From the NCBI GenBank assembly GCA_016285885.1, contig JAEERP010000009.1, forward strand, positions 58,706-122,705: 64,000 nt of DNA. Reading direction: 5' to 3'. The stretch is from Paludibacteraceae bacterium. Lineage in GTDB: Bacteria > Bacteroidota > Bacteroidia > Bacteroidales > Paludibacteraceae. The notes under the pieces are model-generated. The model was not told the DNA's origin, searched no databases, and worked only from the letters and a program-made list of their open reading frames with translations. The position numbers and the translations under genes were made by a program. This document shows positions 27,601-34,599 of this stretch, one piece after another. Positions within the stretch are counted from its first letter, which is position 1. Each line of letters starts with the position of its first letter.

Positions 27601-29037
27601 AGCCAACTTGCCATCTTGGGTCATAAACTCGCCAGGAAACTCTCCGTTAACCTTCACCAAATCCTCCTTCATGGCTGCAGGCAGATAATCATCCGTCCAC
27701 GAGTCAAATTGCTCTTTGGTTACCATCAGTGGAGATTGGGTAGCCATGAACTCCGCATGGGCACCTTGCGCATACGTTCCAAAGACCTTTCCTCTCTGCT
27801 GAATCATCTTCTCCAGTTCGTCCGCATTTTGAGGAAGCCCCTCTACATTATAACCCGATTGTTTCAGATGTGCCAATAAATTATAGAGAGAAGGCGCCAC
27901 CTCCATTCCTGCAGCGGACATTGCGTTTTGCCCCGGTCCTTTGTAGTAATAGATGACGATTTTCTTCTCCTTGTTAGGCTTCGACTGCATGGCGATAAGC
28001 CGGTTCACTGTCTCGACGAAAGTAGTCAGACGGTCGGGCATCGTGATCAAGTGACGGAGTCCCGATTCGTCCTGCTCGTGGGCGAACAGCACATAGGGTC
28101 TGATCGCACCATCGATTTCTGGTGTGACAACACTTTGTGACAAGAATCCTCCATTCATGCCCATCTTCTCCTCTTCCCATTCAGAACGGAGTCTGTTCAC
28201 ATTCAATGTGAGAAGTAGAGGAATGTTTCGTTCTTTCAAGTAATTCACCATGTTGTCACCCAAGCGTCCATGTGCCATATTGATAATAACTGAAGGATGG
28301 ATAGAGTCTATTTGGTGCGAAGAGACCATGGCGGTCAGACTGTTCACGCAATAGACACGATTGCCCGTCTTTTCCAATGCAGCCGCCAAATCCGAAGGGT
28401 CACCCATAGCCCCCGTGATGATTACACAAGGAGCATTTTCATTCCATAGGTTATTATCCATCAGGAATTTATGATATGAGGCGATGCTCTCAAAGCCTAT
28501 ATCCTCCCCATCTTGAGTCTTTATGTCTGCATGATAAAGCAGATGGTTCTCCTTCTGAACGTATATCTCAGGCTCATACGAACGGAACTTTTTACCATCA
28601 ATGAACTTACGCACGTAGTTAAGCATGTTACGGTAGTTCTTTCTTCCTCCGTTGCTGATGTATTGGTTGAGGAACTCGATATCCACCGAATCCACCGTGG
28701 CGATATTGTTGGCGGGGTTTGTCGCCATGGATGTGAGAATAGGCACTTTCTTGCCTATCTCCTTCAATGTCTCACGTTGCGCTTCCGTGATCCTAAGTCC
28801 CATGGCATTAACAAAAACCATGTCATATTTGCCTAAATCATCCACATCGTCAGTACTAACCTCGAATAAGCGGATGGATGGGTTGTCGTTAGCTCTGTTT
28901 ATCTCACCAAGGGTGATAACTTGGTAATTAAAGAAAGCAATCTTCGTCGGACTTACCCATTTCATGTAAGCTCCGACCAACAGAATCAGAGCGACTATAG
29001 CCGCTCCAATCAGTATTATTTTTTTCTTCACACTCAT
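24682..29037 (-). CDS. hmuS: HmuS, CobN/magnesium-chelatase-like periplasmic protein
   Basis: A 1451-residue protein anchored at both ends: one N-terminal membrane segment (about 6-25) and one C-terminal segment (about 1420-1442) before RRRRK. The body has the CobN/BchH signature HFGTHGSLEFTPRKQ (about 547-561). Large-subunit chelatases insert metal into tetrapyrroles; HmuS of heme-uptake operons has been proposed to act in the reverse sense, taking iron from heme. A charged, Met-rich insert (DMMAMMMSMG then KKD/PKE repeats, about 770-900) has low complexity. The start overlaps hmuR (ATGA). Confidence 0.88.
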   Translation of the reverse strand: MSVKKKIILIGAAIVALILLVGAYMKWVSPTKIAFFNYQVITLGEINRANDNPSIRLFEVSTDDVDDLGKYDMVFVNAMGLRITEAQRETLKEIGKKVPILTSMATNPANNIATVDSVDIEFLNQYISNGGRKNYRNMLNYVRKFIDGKKFRSYEPEIYVQKENHLLYHADIKTQDGEDIGFESIASYHKFLMDNNLWNENAPCVIITGAMGDPSDLAAALEKTGNRVYCVNSLTAMVSSHQIDSIHPSVIINMAHGRLGDNMVNYLKERNIPLLLTLNVNRLRSEWEEEKMGMNGGFLSQSVVTPEIDGAIRPYVLFAHEQDESGLRHLITMPDRLTTFVETVNRLIAMQSKPNKEKKIVIYYYKGPGQNAMSAAGMEVAPSLYNLLAHLKQSGYNVEGLPQNADELEKMIQQRGKVFGTYAQGAHAEFMATQSPLMVTKEQFDSWTDDYLPAAMKEDLVKVNGEFPGEFMTQDGKLALAYLRFGNVVLMPQGMAAAGTDTFKIVHGANVAPPYAYVASYLWAQKEFNADAILHFGTHGSLEFTPRKQVALGSLDWPDRLVGATPHFYIYTIADVGEAMIAKRRSYAVTQSHLTAPFLESALRTTYQQLTESISSYDRAAETGNEEDMKRTAAKVRALSIELGIARELRLDTTANGAPYASEEIERIESFAEELVNEKIVGQLYTLGVAYEPERINSSLYAMAVDPIAYGLLAVDKQKGRADESFEKKKLQFDRKYMTAAKKIVHDLLENPSLGDDQHLLAIANITEDELNMAKEFEKQGNRPDMMAMMMSMGAQFSAKAKKDTLPTKSVSELRKEGIMRHRSIPQMTKEEYQKMEQKGFYPDAMMKAIKEGQEWYKREQDSLRKKDHPQKDTIKPQEQKPKEMPKRREFSKEEKELARAILAIRQAVLNVNLYKKQLKESPSEELKSVVNALNGGYTAPSPGGDPIVNPNVLMTGRNLYGINAENTPSVDAWEKAKALADNTIEMYKKRHHDSIPRKVSYTLWSGEFIETEGATIAQAFYMLGVEPLRDAFGRVTDLRLIPSKDLGRPRIDVVVQTSGQLRDIAASRLFLLNRAVEMASSASDDMYDNYVKEGVVESERVLVEKGITPKEAREISTYRVFGAQNGGYGTGIQGMVTAGDRWESEKEIADVYLHNMGAFYGSEKNWEVFRQAAFEAALTRTDVVVQPRQSNTWGALSLDHVYEFMGGMNLAVRNVTGKDPDAYMSDYRNHNRMRMQEVKEAIGIESRTTIFNPTYIKEKMKGGASSAGEFSEIITNTYGWNVMKPAAIDNEMWDEIYDVYVKDKHQLGVQEFFEKKNPAALEEMSAVMMESARKGMWKATQEQLAEVAKLHTDLVEKYKPSCSGFVCNNAKLQQFIASHAPEEKSSSYKKEIQQIREKSDGKNIVMKKDTLQETNESHVKINGVVVGAFVVLSFVVLLLLIRRRRKMNQE

Positions 29038-31016
29038 TCTACACTCTTTTTTGCGTTTTCAGTATTTGTTTTATTTCTTGTTGTATCGAACCATCTGTCT
29101 ATGTCCAACGATAGACTTAGGGAAAAGGATGTACCTGTTGTCGTAGGCGATACCGCGCTGTAATAGGATGGTTTCCAACCGAATAGGTTATCCACGACAA
29201 AGTTTAGGTTGATTCCTTTGTAGAAGTGTTGCATGAGGGAAAGTTTCCATATCATGTAATCTTCGTAGGATCGACCTTCCGTTTTGAGTTCGGACATATA
29301 CCTTCCGTTGATTCCCACGTTGAACCCATAGTTTTTCCAATCCTTGTGATATTCGACCTTCGCATTGGCTGCATGAGGTCGGGTGGAAGATGTGGCGGTA
29401 TTGCTCTCATGCGTATAGACATAAGACAATCCGACGTTTACACCAAAATCGAAATGCAGTTTCGCATCTGCATTGATACCAGAGACAACGAGGCTCTCCA
29501 TGTTTTCGTAGATCGCATACATGTCTCGTTTGTCGCAGATGGCCTCCACCTCCGCAGGTGACATATTCCCACGGAAAGACCTTGTGATGGGTTTGCTGTC
29601 ATAATAGAGGGAGTCGTATCGGGTGTTGATTCTGTTTTTGAAGGCATTGACGAATCCTGAGACGGATGCGTTTAAAATGCCCTTCGAGTATTCTGTTGAG
29701 AGTTGGAAATTGTTGCTCGACTCAGGTTTCAACTCCTTGTTCCCGTAGATATACATGAAGCCACCCATGAGAAATTCCTGATCGGTCTCTTTCAAGGTAG
29801 GCGCACGGAAACCGCCCGCATAGGAGAGGCGGAGATTCCACTTGTCGTCAGGTTTGTACATGACGGCAGCTTTGCCAGTCACATGGTTGAGTGAGGCGGC
29901 GGAAAAATGGTCGTAGCGAACGCCTCCCAGGATGTTCCAATGTTTGTTGATAGTCCAATCGATCTGAGAGAACAAATCAGCCGTGTATTGATGTTTTCCT
30001 GCCGTGTCGGCAAACTGGTAGGTCATCAGATAATCCCTCATCACGTCACCACCGCCGATAAGCACTAGGCTATCTGTGAAGTTGTGGGTGTATTGCGTTC
30101 TGAAGGTATGTTGCACATTTCGGTAATCGAGGATGTCATATTGATCATAATAGAAATCACTCTTGTCATACTGATCGTACAAATAACTGATTTCCAACAT
30201 ATTCTTTTTATCGAAGTCGAATGTTCCGCGAAGACCACCCGAGAAATCACGGAATCGGTTGTCCTGAATCTCCGAATAGTGGCGTTCTCGGATGAAGTAA
30301 CCCGCATGACCCGACAAGGAGAATAGACGATTGAACTGGTAAGAGAGTTTTTCTTTTATGTTCCATGTGTCGTAGCCATACGCTTTGTAGGCACTGTTTT
30401 CACCCAAGTCGATTGGGTCTTGTCCGTTCTTTTGCACGCTGGTTGTCGAGGAGAGTTTTTTCGCCTTGAATGCGGCGTTCAAGCCATGACGGTGTTCCCT
30501 ATGGGAGCCCCATTTTGAGTTGAGACGGACGCTCCATGGTTTGACGGGCTTCTTGGTGATCACGTTAATCACGCCACCCACCGCATTGGAGCCATACAAG
30601 GAGGAGGCAGCACCTTTGACAATTTCAATTCGTTCCACGTCATCCATGCTGATGCGGGTGAAATCCACATTGTCCAATGTCTCACCCGCCATTCGTTCCC
30701 CATCGATCAAGAACAGAATATCCTTGCCGCTGAAGCCTTGGAAGTTCAATGAAGTCTGACTTCCCATGGTATATGAGAACTCCGCACAGGGAAGTTCCTG
30801 TTGCAACAGATCCTGCATGTTCGTGGCATCCGTTCGCTTGATCTCTTCCGAAGAGACGACACGAGTCACGACAGGCATGTCTTTCAGAAGTTTGGGGGTG
30901 CGGGTGCCTGTCACCACAATCTCATCCAATTCAGTATTCATCGGTTCCTCTTCCTGCGCATGAGCCATGAGGCATGAGCCAAGGAATAGACCCGCAATCA
31001 ATAATTTCCTATTCAT
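29034..31016 (-). CDS. hmuR: HmuR-like TonB-dependent heme receptor
   Basis: A 660-residue outer-membrane receptor: signal peptide (1 to about 20), TonB-box region ELDEIVVTGTR, plug domain (about 45-155) with GFSGKDILFLIDGERM, IEIVKGAASSLYGSNAVGGVINVITKKP, then a 22-strand barrel. The FRAPTLKE and LKPESS motifs in the barrel fit heme receptors of the HmuR type. It imports heme passed on by HmuY. It overlaps both neighbours by four bases (ATGA), so hmuY, hmuR and hmuS are translationally coupled. Confidence 0.93.
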   Translation of the reverse strand: MNRKLLIAGLFLGSCLMAHAQEEEPMNTELDEIVVTGTRTPKLLKDMPVVTRVVSSEEIKRTDATNMQDLLQQELPCAEFSYTMGSQTSLNFQGFSGKDILFLIDGERMAGETLDNVDFTRISMDDVERIEIVKGAASSLYGSNAVGGVINVITKKPVKPWSVRLNSKWGSHREHRHGLNAAFKAKKLSSTTSVQKNGQDPIDLGENSAYKAYGYDTWNIKEKLSYQFNRLFSLSGHAGYFIRERHYSEIQDNRFRDFSGGLRGTFDFDKKNMLEISYLYDQYDKSDFYYDQYDILDYRNVQHTFRTQYTHNFTDSLVLIGGGDVMRDYLMTYQFADTAGKHQYTADLFSQIDWTINKHWNILGGVRYDHFSAASLNHVTGKAAVMYKPDDKWNLRLSYAGGFRAPTLKETDQEFLMGGFMYIYGNKELKPESSNNFQLSTEYSKGILNASVSGFVNAFKNRINTRYDSLYYDSKPITRSFRGNMSPAEVEAICDKRDMYAIYENMESLVVSGINADAKLHFDFGVNVGLSYVYTHESNTATSSTRPHAANAKVEYHKDWKNYGFNVGINGRYMSELKTEGRSYEDYMIWKLSLMQHFYKGINLNFVVDNLFGWKPSYYSAVSPTTTGTSFSLSLSLDIDRWFDTTRNKTNTENAKKSVE

Positions 31017-31651
31017 TTTTTAACAGGGTAAGCGTATGATAATTTCATAAATCCTTTCGTTCCATTATTATCCATATAGCTCTCCAAGCGGATGGCAAGA
31101 TGGGTATTGTCTGAGAGACAAATGACGTAAACCTTGTCCGTTGTAGTATATTCTGGCGGCATACCCGACGAGGTGATCCAACCACATACCACATCGTTCA
31201 GATAAGAGGGCGTATATTTTATCTGACCGGACATCATTCCGCTCAAGTCGGTAATCACCTTCTCCTCATACCAAGTATCTTCCTTCCAGCCATCCGAAGG
31301 CAAATTAGAGGAAGCCATCAATTCATCTATCGTGTTATAGGATGTTTCTACTGCTTTTCCGCCATTGGTCTTGACTTGGAAGCGATGCAGGGCGATGTCC
31401 CAATTCTCCGGTTCGGATGCGTCGGATGATTCCCCATCGACGATATTCACTGTTTCCACCTTTTTGTTGTGGAAGTCGATATAGACCCATTGCTGGTAGC
31501 TGCTGGCATCCACGGAGACTGTGGTGCCCGTGAAATTCGAGCTTGGCATTGAAGGCACCTCATCGTCATAGATTCCGTTGAACATGCCCTCACAAGAAAA
31601 TAGCCCTAATAAAAGGGCTATTTCCACTGTTCTCAATATGAATCTTCTCAT
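31013..31651 (-). CDS. hmuY: HmuY-like heme-binding lipoprotein
   Basis: A 212-residue lipoprotein: signal MRRFILRTVEIALLLGLFSC, then an all-beta domain with the HmuY-type segments WVYIDFHNKK, NWDIALHRFQVKTNGG and the Tyr-rich end KLSYAYPVKK. HmuY binds heme at the cell surface or when shed and hands it to HmuR. The ATG at 31651 is one base after the stop of the calycin lipoprotein gene; longer frames run into that gene and can be dismissed. The axial heme ligands cannot be fixed without a structural alignment. Confidence 0.88.
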   Translation of the reverse strand: MRRFILRTVEIALLLGLFSCEGMFNGIYDDEVPSMPSSNFTGTTVSVDASSYQQWVYIDFHNKKVETVNIVDGESSDASEPENWDIALHRFQVKTNGGKAVETSYNTIDELMASSNLPSDGWKEDTWYEEKVITDLSGMMSGQIKYTPSYLNDVVCGWITSSGMPPEYTTTDKVYVICLSDNTHLAIRLESYMDNNGTKGFMKLSYAYPVKK

Positions 31652-31652
31652 A

Positions 31653-32150
31653 TTATTTCTTATTTCCTTCAAAAGCGTAAGAGACAGCCATTGGCATTGC
31701 GCCTGGTTTACCGCCAAAAGTGAAGACCAATTTCTTGTTAGTCACGGCACCTTCAGCCTCGGCATCGTTCAATTGTTTGCCTGTGCTATTGTCGGAAGAA
31801 TACTCGCTACCAGGTTTTCCACCCATAGACATAGCGATTTTCTCGAAGAAATTAGCACCTTTCGTAAACGTGTAAACACCATTGTTCTCTGACACATTCA
31901 AGCCTTTGATTTCAAGAGAAGAGAAATCAGAAGAGATAGCCACTTCCTGATCACCCTTTCTGCTGATGGTGATAGTCACATCTTTGTAGGTTGTGTCGGA
32001 CAATGCCATGTAAACATCACCCGTATAGGTACCAGAAACAACTTCTGCAGCAGGAGTTGAAGTCTCCTCCTCATCATCGGAACAACTTGTGAACAAAGGG
32101 AAAGCCATTAATGCAACGGCCATAAATCTAAAAATTCGTTTTGCGTTCAT
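31653..32150 (-). CDS. Calycin-like lipoprotein, first gene of the hmu operon
   Basis: A 165-residue lipoprotein with signal MNAKRIFRFMAVALMAFPLFTSC and acidic SDDEEE after the Cys. The domain SGTYTGDVYMALSDTTYKDVTITI and the end FTFGGKPGAMPMAVSYAFEG are typical of calycin-like lipoproteins found beside hmuY genes; a beta-barrel that binds a small ligand is likely. The start is ATG at 32150 (the longer frame would use TTG). Its signal peptide and promoter are closely related to those of the SUMF1-type lipoprotein gene upstream. One base separates it from hmuY. Confidence 0.8.
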   Translation of the reverse strand: MNAKRIFRFMAVALMAFPLFTSCSDDEEETSTPAAEVVSGTYTGDVYMALSDTTYKDVTITISRKGDQEVAISSDFSSLEIKGLNVSENNGVYTFTKGANFFEKIAMSMGGKPGSEYSSDNSTGKQLNDAEAEGAVTNKKLVFTFGGKPGAMPMAVSYAFEGNKK

Positions 32151-32183
32151 AATCAAATACTTTTAACTTTTTTATTTCGGGTG

Positions 32184-32214
32184 CAAAGGTAGAGGCTAAT
32201 GTCTGCGTAGTCAA
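32184..32214 (-). promoter_or_regulatory. hmu operon promoter
   Basis: On minus, GGATTG at the -33 position (CAATCC on plus from 32212), 20 bases, then TACCTTTG (32184-32191), 33 bases before the ATG. Flanking bases are shared with the SUMF1-type gene promoter. 32215-32352 holds no gene. Confidence 0.75.
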
Positions 32215-32352
32215 TCCAAATATGTTACAATATTGGGTGTGAGAATAACTAAAAATGGGGATGTTCAACTGGTGTTAAAAGCAAATGAAAAGAGTCGTGA
32301 ATTGCAGTTGTTGTCAAGAAGTAGTTAAATAAAATCTCTTTTCAACAAACAA

Positions 32353-33387
32353 TTAACGCATTGACCTTGCAAGCCTAAAACCATAGTAATCTTTCCCATT
32401 TTCAGGAGCCGAAGACAATCTTTGTCTAACACCACAATAGATTGCCCATCCATGCAACCAACTACCACCACGAAGAATTTTCTTTTCTCCGGATGACGGA
32501 CCTTCTGGATTTACAATAGTCTCTGTGGAGAGAGTCGAATCCCAATCATAACACCATTCAAAAAGGTTGCCACTCATATCATAAAGGCCGAGTCTGTTAG
32601 GATTTTTCAGTCCAACTTGGTGTGTTCCATGCATAGTGGAAGGGTTTCTTCCAATAGTAACACCTGTTTCTGCATTACAGTTATACCAACCTATGGCGTC
32701 CATGGCATCATCCATAGCTGCATTAGGATTATTGCCGGGGGCACCCGCATAGTAATAATTCCAATCCTCTTTGTTCGTGTCTCCTCCTCTGGCTGCAAAT
32801 TCCCATTCACATTCGGTAGGAAGTCTATAGCCATTTTTATTTAAATTTTGAGACACATTGGCAGAAATTATAGATTTTGCTTTGTCTCTTGTAATATTAG
32901 TGATGGTATAGACTGGTTCATATCCATGTATCAGGCTCAAACGATTACAGAAATATACGGCATCAAACCATGAAACGGTTTCAACGGGTCTAAGACTGTC
33001 TATTTCACCCTCTGCAATTATTCCTTGATAATCATTATTGAATTCGCAAGAACTTGGATTCGCATTTGCGAATTTATCGTCGTACATTGTTTTGAAATAC
33101 AAATCTTTAGTGACAAGATATGCGCTAATTTCATAATCGGATAATGTGACTATTCTACCTTTGATAAAAGCACCTATGGTATCTTCGCTTGTTATTGTCG
33201 CACCCACTACGCTTACCATTTTAGGGCGTTCGACAACATAGGTGGTGATAGTGTCCATATCGGTTTGTTCCTCATGAGATTCAACCTCGTCGAGTGTTGC
33301 GGCGATTTCATCATCAGAACAATTCGAAAACAAAAGGGAACAGGGAAAAACGACTGCCATAAATCTAATGAATCGTTTTGTGCTCAT
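32353..33387 (-). CDS. SUMF1/FGE-like (formylglycine-generating type) lipoprotein
   Basis: A 344-residue lipoprotein (signal MSTKRFIRFMAVVFPCSLLFSNC, acidic SDDE). The domain from about residue 55 on is of the SUMF1/FGE-sulfatase family: DYEISAYLVTKDLYF, VETVSWFDAVYFCNRLS, YRLPTECEWEFAARGG, NLFEWCYDW, LRGGSW and YYGFRLARS. True formylglycine-generating enzymes need a Cys pair at their catalytic copper site; this cannot be confirmed by eye, and most Bacteroidota lipoproteins of this type have unknown roles. The start is set by alignment with the calycin gene. The shared promoter suggests co-regulation with hmu. Confidence 0.85.
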   Translation of the reverse strand: MSTKRFIRFMAVVFPCSLLFSNCSDDEIAATLDEVESHEEQTDMDTITTYVVERPKMVSVVGATITSEDTIGAFIKGRIVTLSDYEISAYLVTKDLYFKTMYDDKFANANPSSCEFNNDYQGIIAEGEIDSLRPVETVSWFDAVYFCNRLSLIHGYEPVYTITNITRDKAKSIISANVSQNLNKNGYRLPTECEWEFAARGGDTNKEDWNYYYAGAPGNNPNAAMDDAMDAIGWYNCNAETGVTIGRNPSTMHGTHQVGLKNPNRLGLYDMSGNLFEWCYDWDSTLSTETIVNPEGPSSGEKKILRGGSWLHGWAIYCGVRQRLSSAPENGKDYYGFRLARSMR

Positions 33388-33416
33388 AATCATATACGTT
33401 TATTTTATTTCGGATG

Positions 33417-33447
33417 CAAAGGTAGAAGAGAACATAGGTATAGGCAA
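33417..33447 (-). promoter_or_regulatory. Promoter of the SUMF1-type lipoprotein gene (sister of the hmu promoter)
   Basis: On minus, GGATTG at -33, 20 bases, then TACCTTTG (33417-33424). The leader and far-upstream bases (CTAAAAATGGGGA near 33484 on plus) match the hmu operon promoter block. Confidence 0.75.
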
Positions 33448-33555
33448 TCCCAACATGTTATGCATATTTTGGGGAAGGGGTAGCTAAAAATGGGGAGGAA
33501 GGTGGATGTGTTTAACTCTAAAATTTTAAATTTCCAATCGAATAAAAACCTCCCA

Positions 33556-34599
33556 TCACTTCCCACTTTCCGAACTAACACCATTGGTGGTTGATTCCTT
33601 GGCTTCCCGCAGTTTCTTTTTAAGCGATGGACTATAGATGACACGATATCCTTTAGGGGTGTTGGGTGATGACAGGATGAAATAGGCCATCAAAGATTTC
33701 TCCTTCTCCAATAGACGAAGTGCTTGCTTGGAACCCATGACCATGAATGCTGTGGCGTATGCATCTGCGGTCATGCAGTCTGTTGCGATAACCGTACTCG
33801 ATAGTATGTCTTGCTGCACAGGGTAGCCTGTGTGCGGATCTATTGTGTGGGCATACTTTTTCCCGTCTTTGTAGTAGAACTTGCGATAATTGCCACTCGT
33901 CGCCACACCGCCTTGGGTGAGTAATAGCACATCTTGCGGATCTCTGTTGATGGAGAGAGAATCTTCTTCTGGCGTGTTGATGCCGATATGCCATGGCTTA
34001 CCTTTCGGATTATATCCATGAAGGGTAACCTCGCCTCCAATCTCAACCATGTAGTTGGTAATCCCCTTTTTTGCCAGCCATTTTCCGACAACATCGCAAG
34101 CGTAACCCTTGGCAATGCTTGATGCATCGAGGATAGTCCGATTGTCCGCCTTCTTTAATTGTCCATCTTTGCCAATTTTTATTTTTTCATATCCCACAAA
34201 ACTGAGTATGCTATCCACCATGGACTTCGTGACATTTTCACTGTGCTTATAACCAAAGCCCCACAAGTTCACCAAAGGGGCAACTGTCATATCAAAGGCT
34301 CCATCGGTCTGCTTGGAGATTGCCATGCCACGATCCAATACCGTTCGCACGTGCTGATTCATGCGGACAGAAGTGTCATTGTTGTTGATTTGAGACAGAA
34401 TGGATTCTTTGTTAAACATTGACAGTGAATTATCTATCTCTTGAAAAAGACCTTTGATGCTATCATGATAGTTCTCTTTGCCTTGATAGGATATGTGGTA
34501 GGAGGTGTGAAAAGCTTCTCCTTCTATAAAAACATAGTTCTGGGCATCCGAAGAGACCCAGAACAATAAAAAACAAGTTAGTATGGCTAAACGATTCAT
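33556..34599 (-). CDS. apbE: FAD:protein FMN transferase (ApbE)
   Basis: A 347-residue exported enzyme that attaches FMN from FAD to a Thr in target proteins outside the cytoplasm. The signal peptide covers about 1-19. Family motifs are visible: DNSLSMFNKESILSQIN, TDGAFDMTVAPLVNLWGFG, LDASSIAKGYACD, GITNYMVEIGGEV, KYAHTIDPHTGYPV, and MTADAYATAFMVMG near the C terminus with the metal-binding Asp/Thr. The ATG overlaps the stop of the upstream gene by one base (TAATG), a sign of coupling. The upstream protein carries a flavinylation-like motif and is the obvious candidate substrate. Confidence 0.93.
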   Translation of the reverse strand: MNRLAILTCFLLFWVSSDAQNYVFIEGEAFHTSYHISYQGKENYHDSIKGLFQEIDNSLSMFNKESILSQINNNDTSVRMNQHVRTVLDRGMAISKQTDGAFDMTVAPLVNLWGFGYKHSENVTKSMVDSILSFVGYEKIKIGKDGQLKKADNRTILDASSIAKGYACDVVGKWLAKKGITNYMVEIGGEVTLHGYNPKGKPWHIGINTPEEDSLSINRDPQDVLLLTQGGVATSGNYRKFYYKDGKKYAHTIDPHTGYPVQQDILSSTVIATDCMTADAYATAFMVMGSKQALRLLEKEKSLMAYFILSSPNTPKGYRVIYSPSLKKKLREAKESTTNGVSSESGK

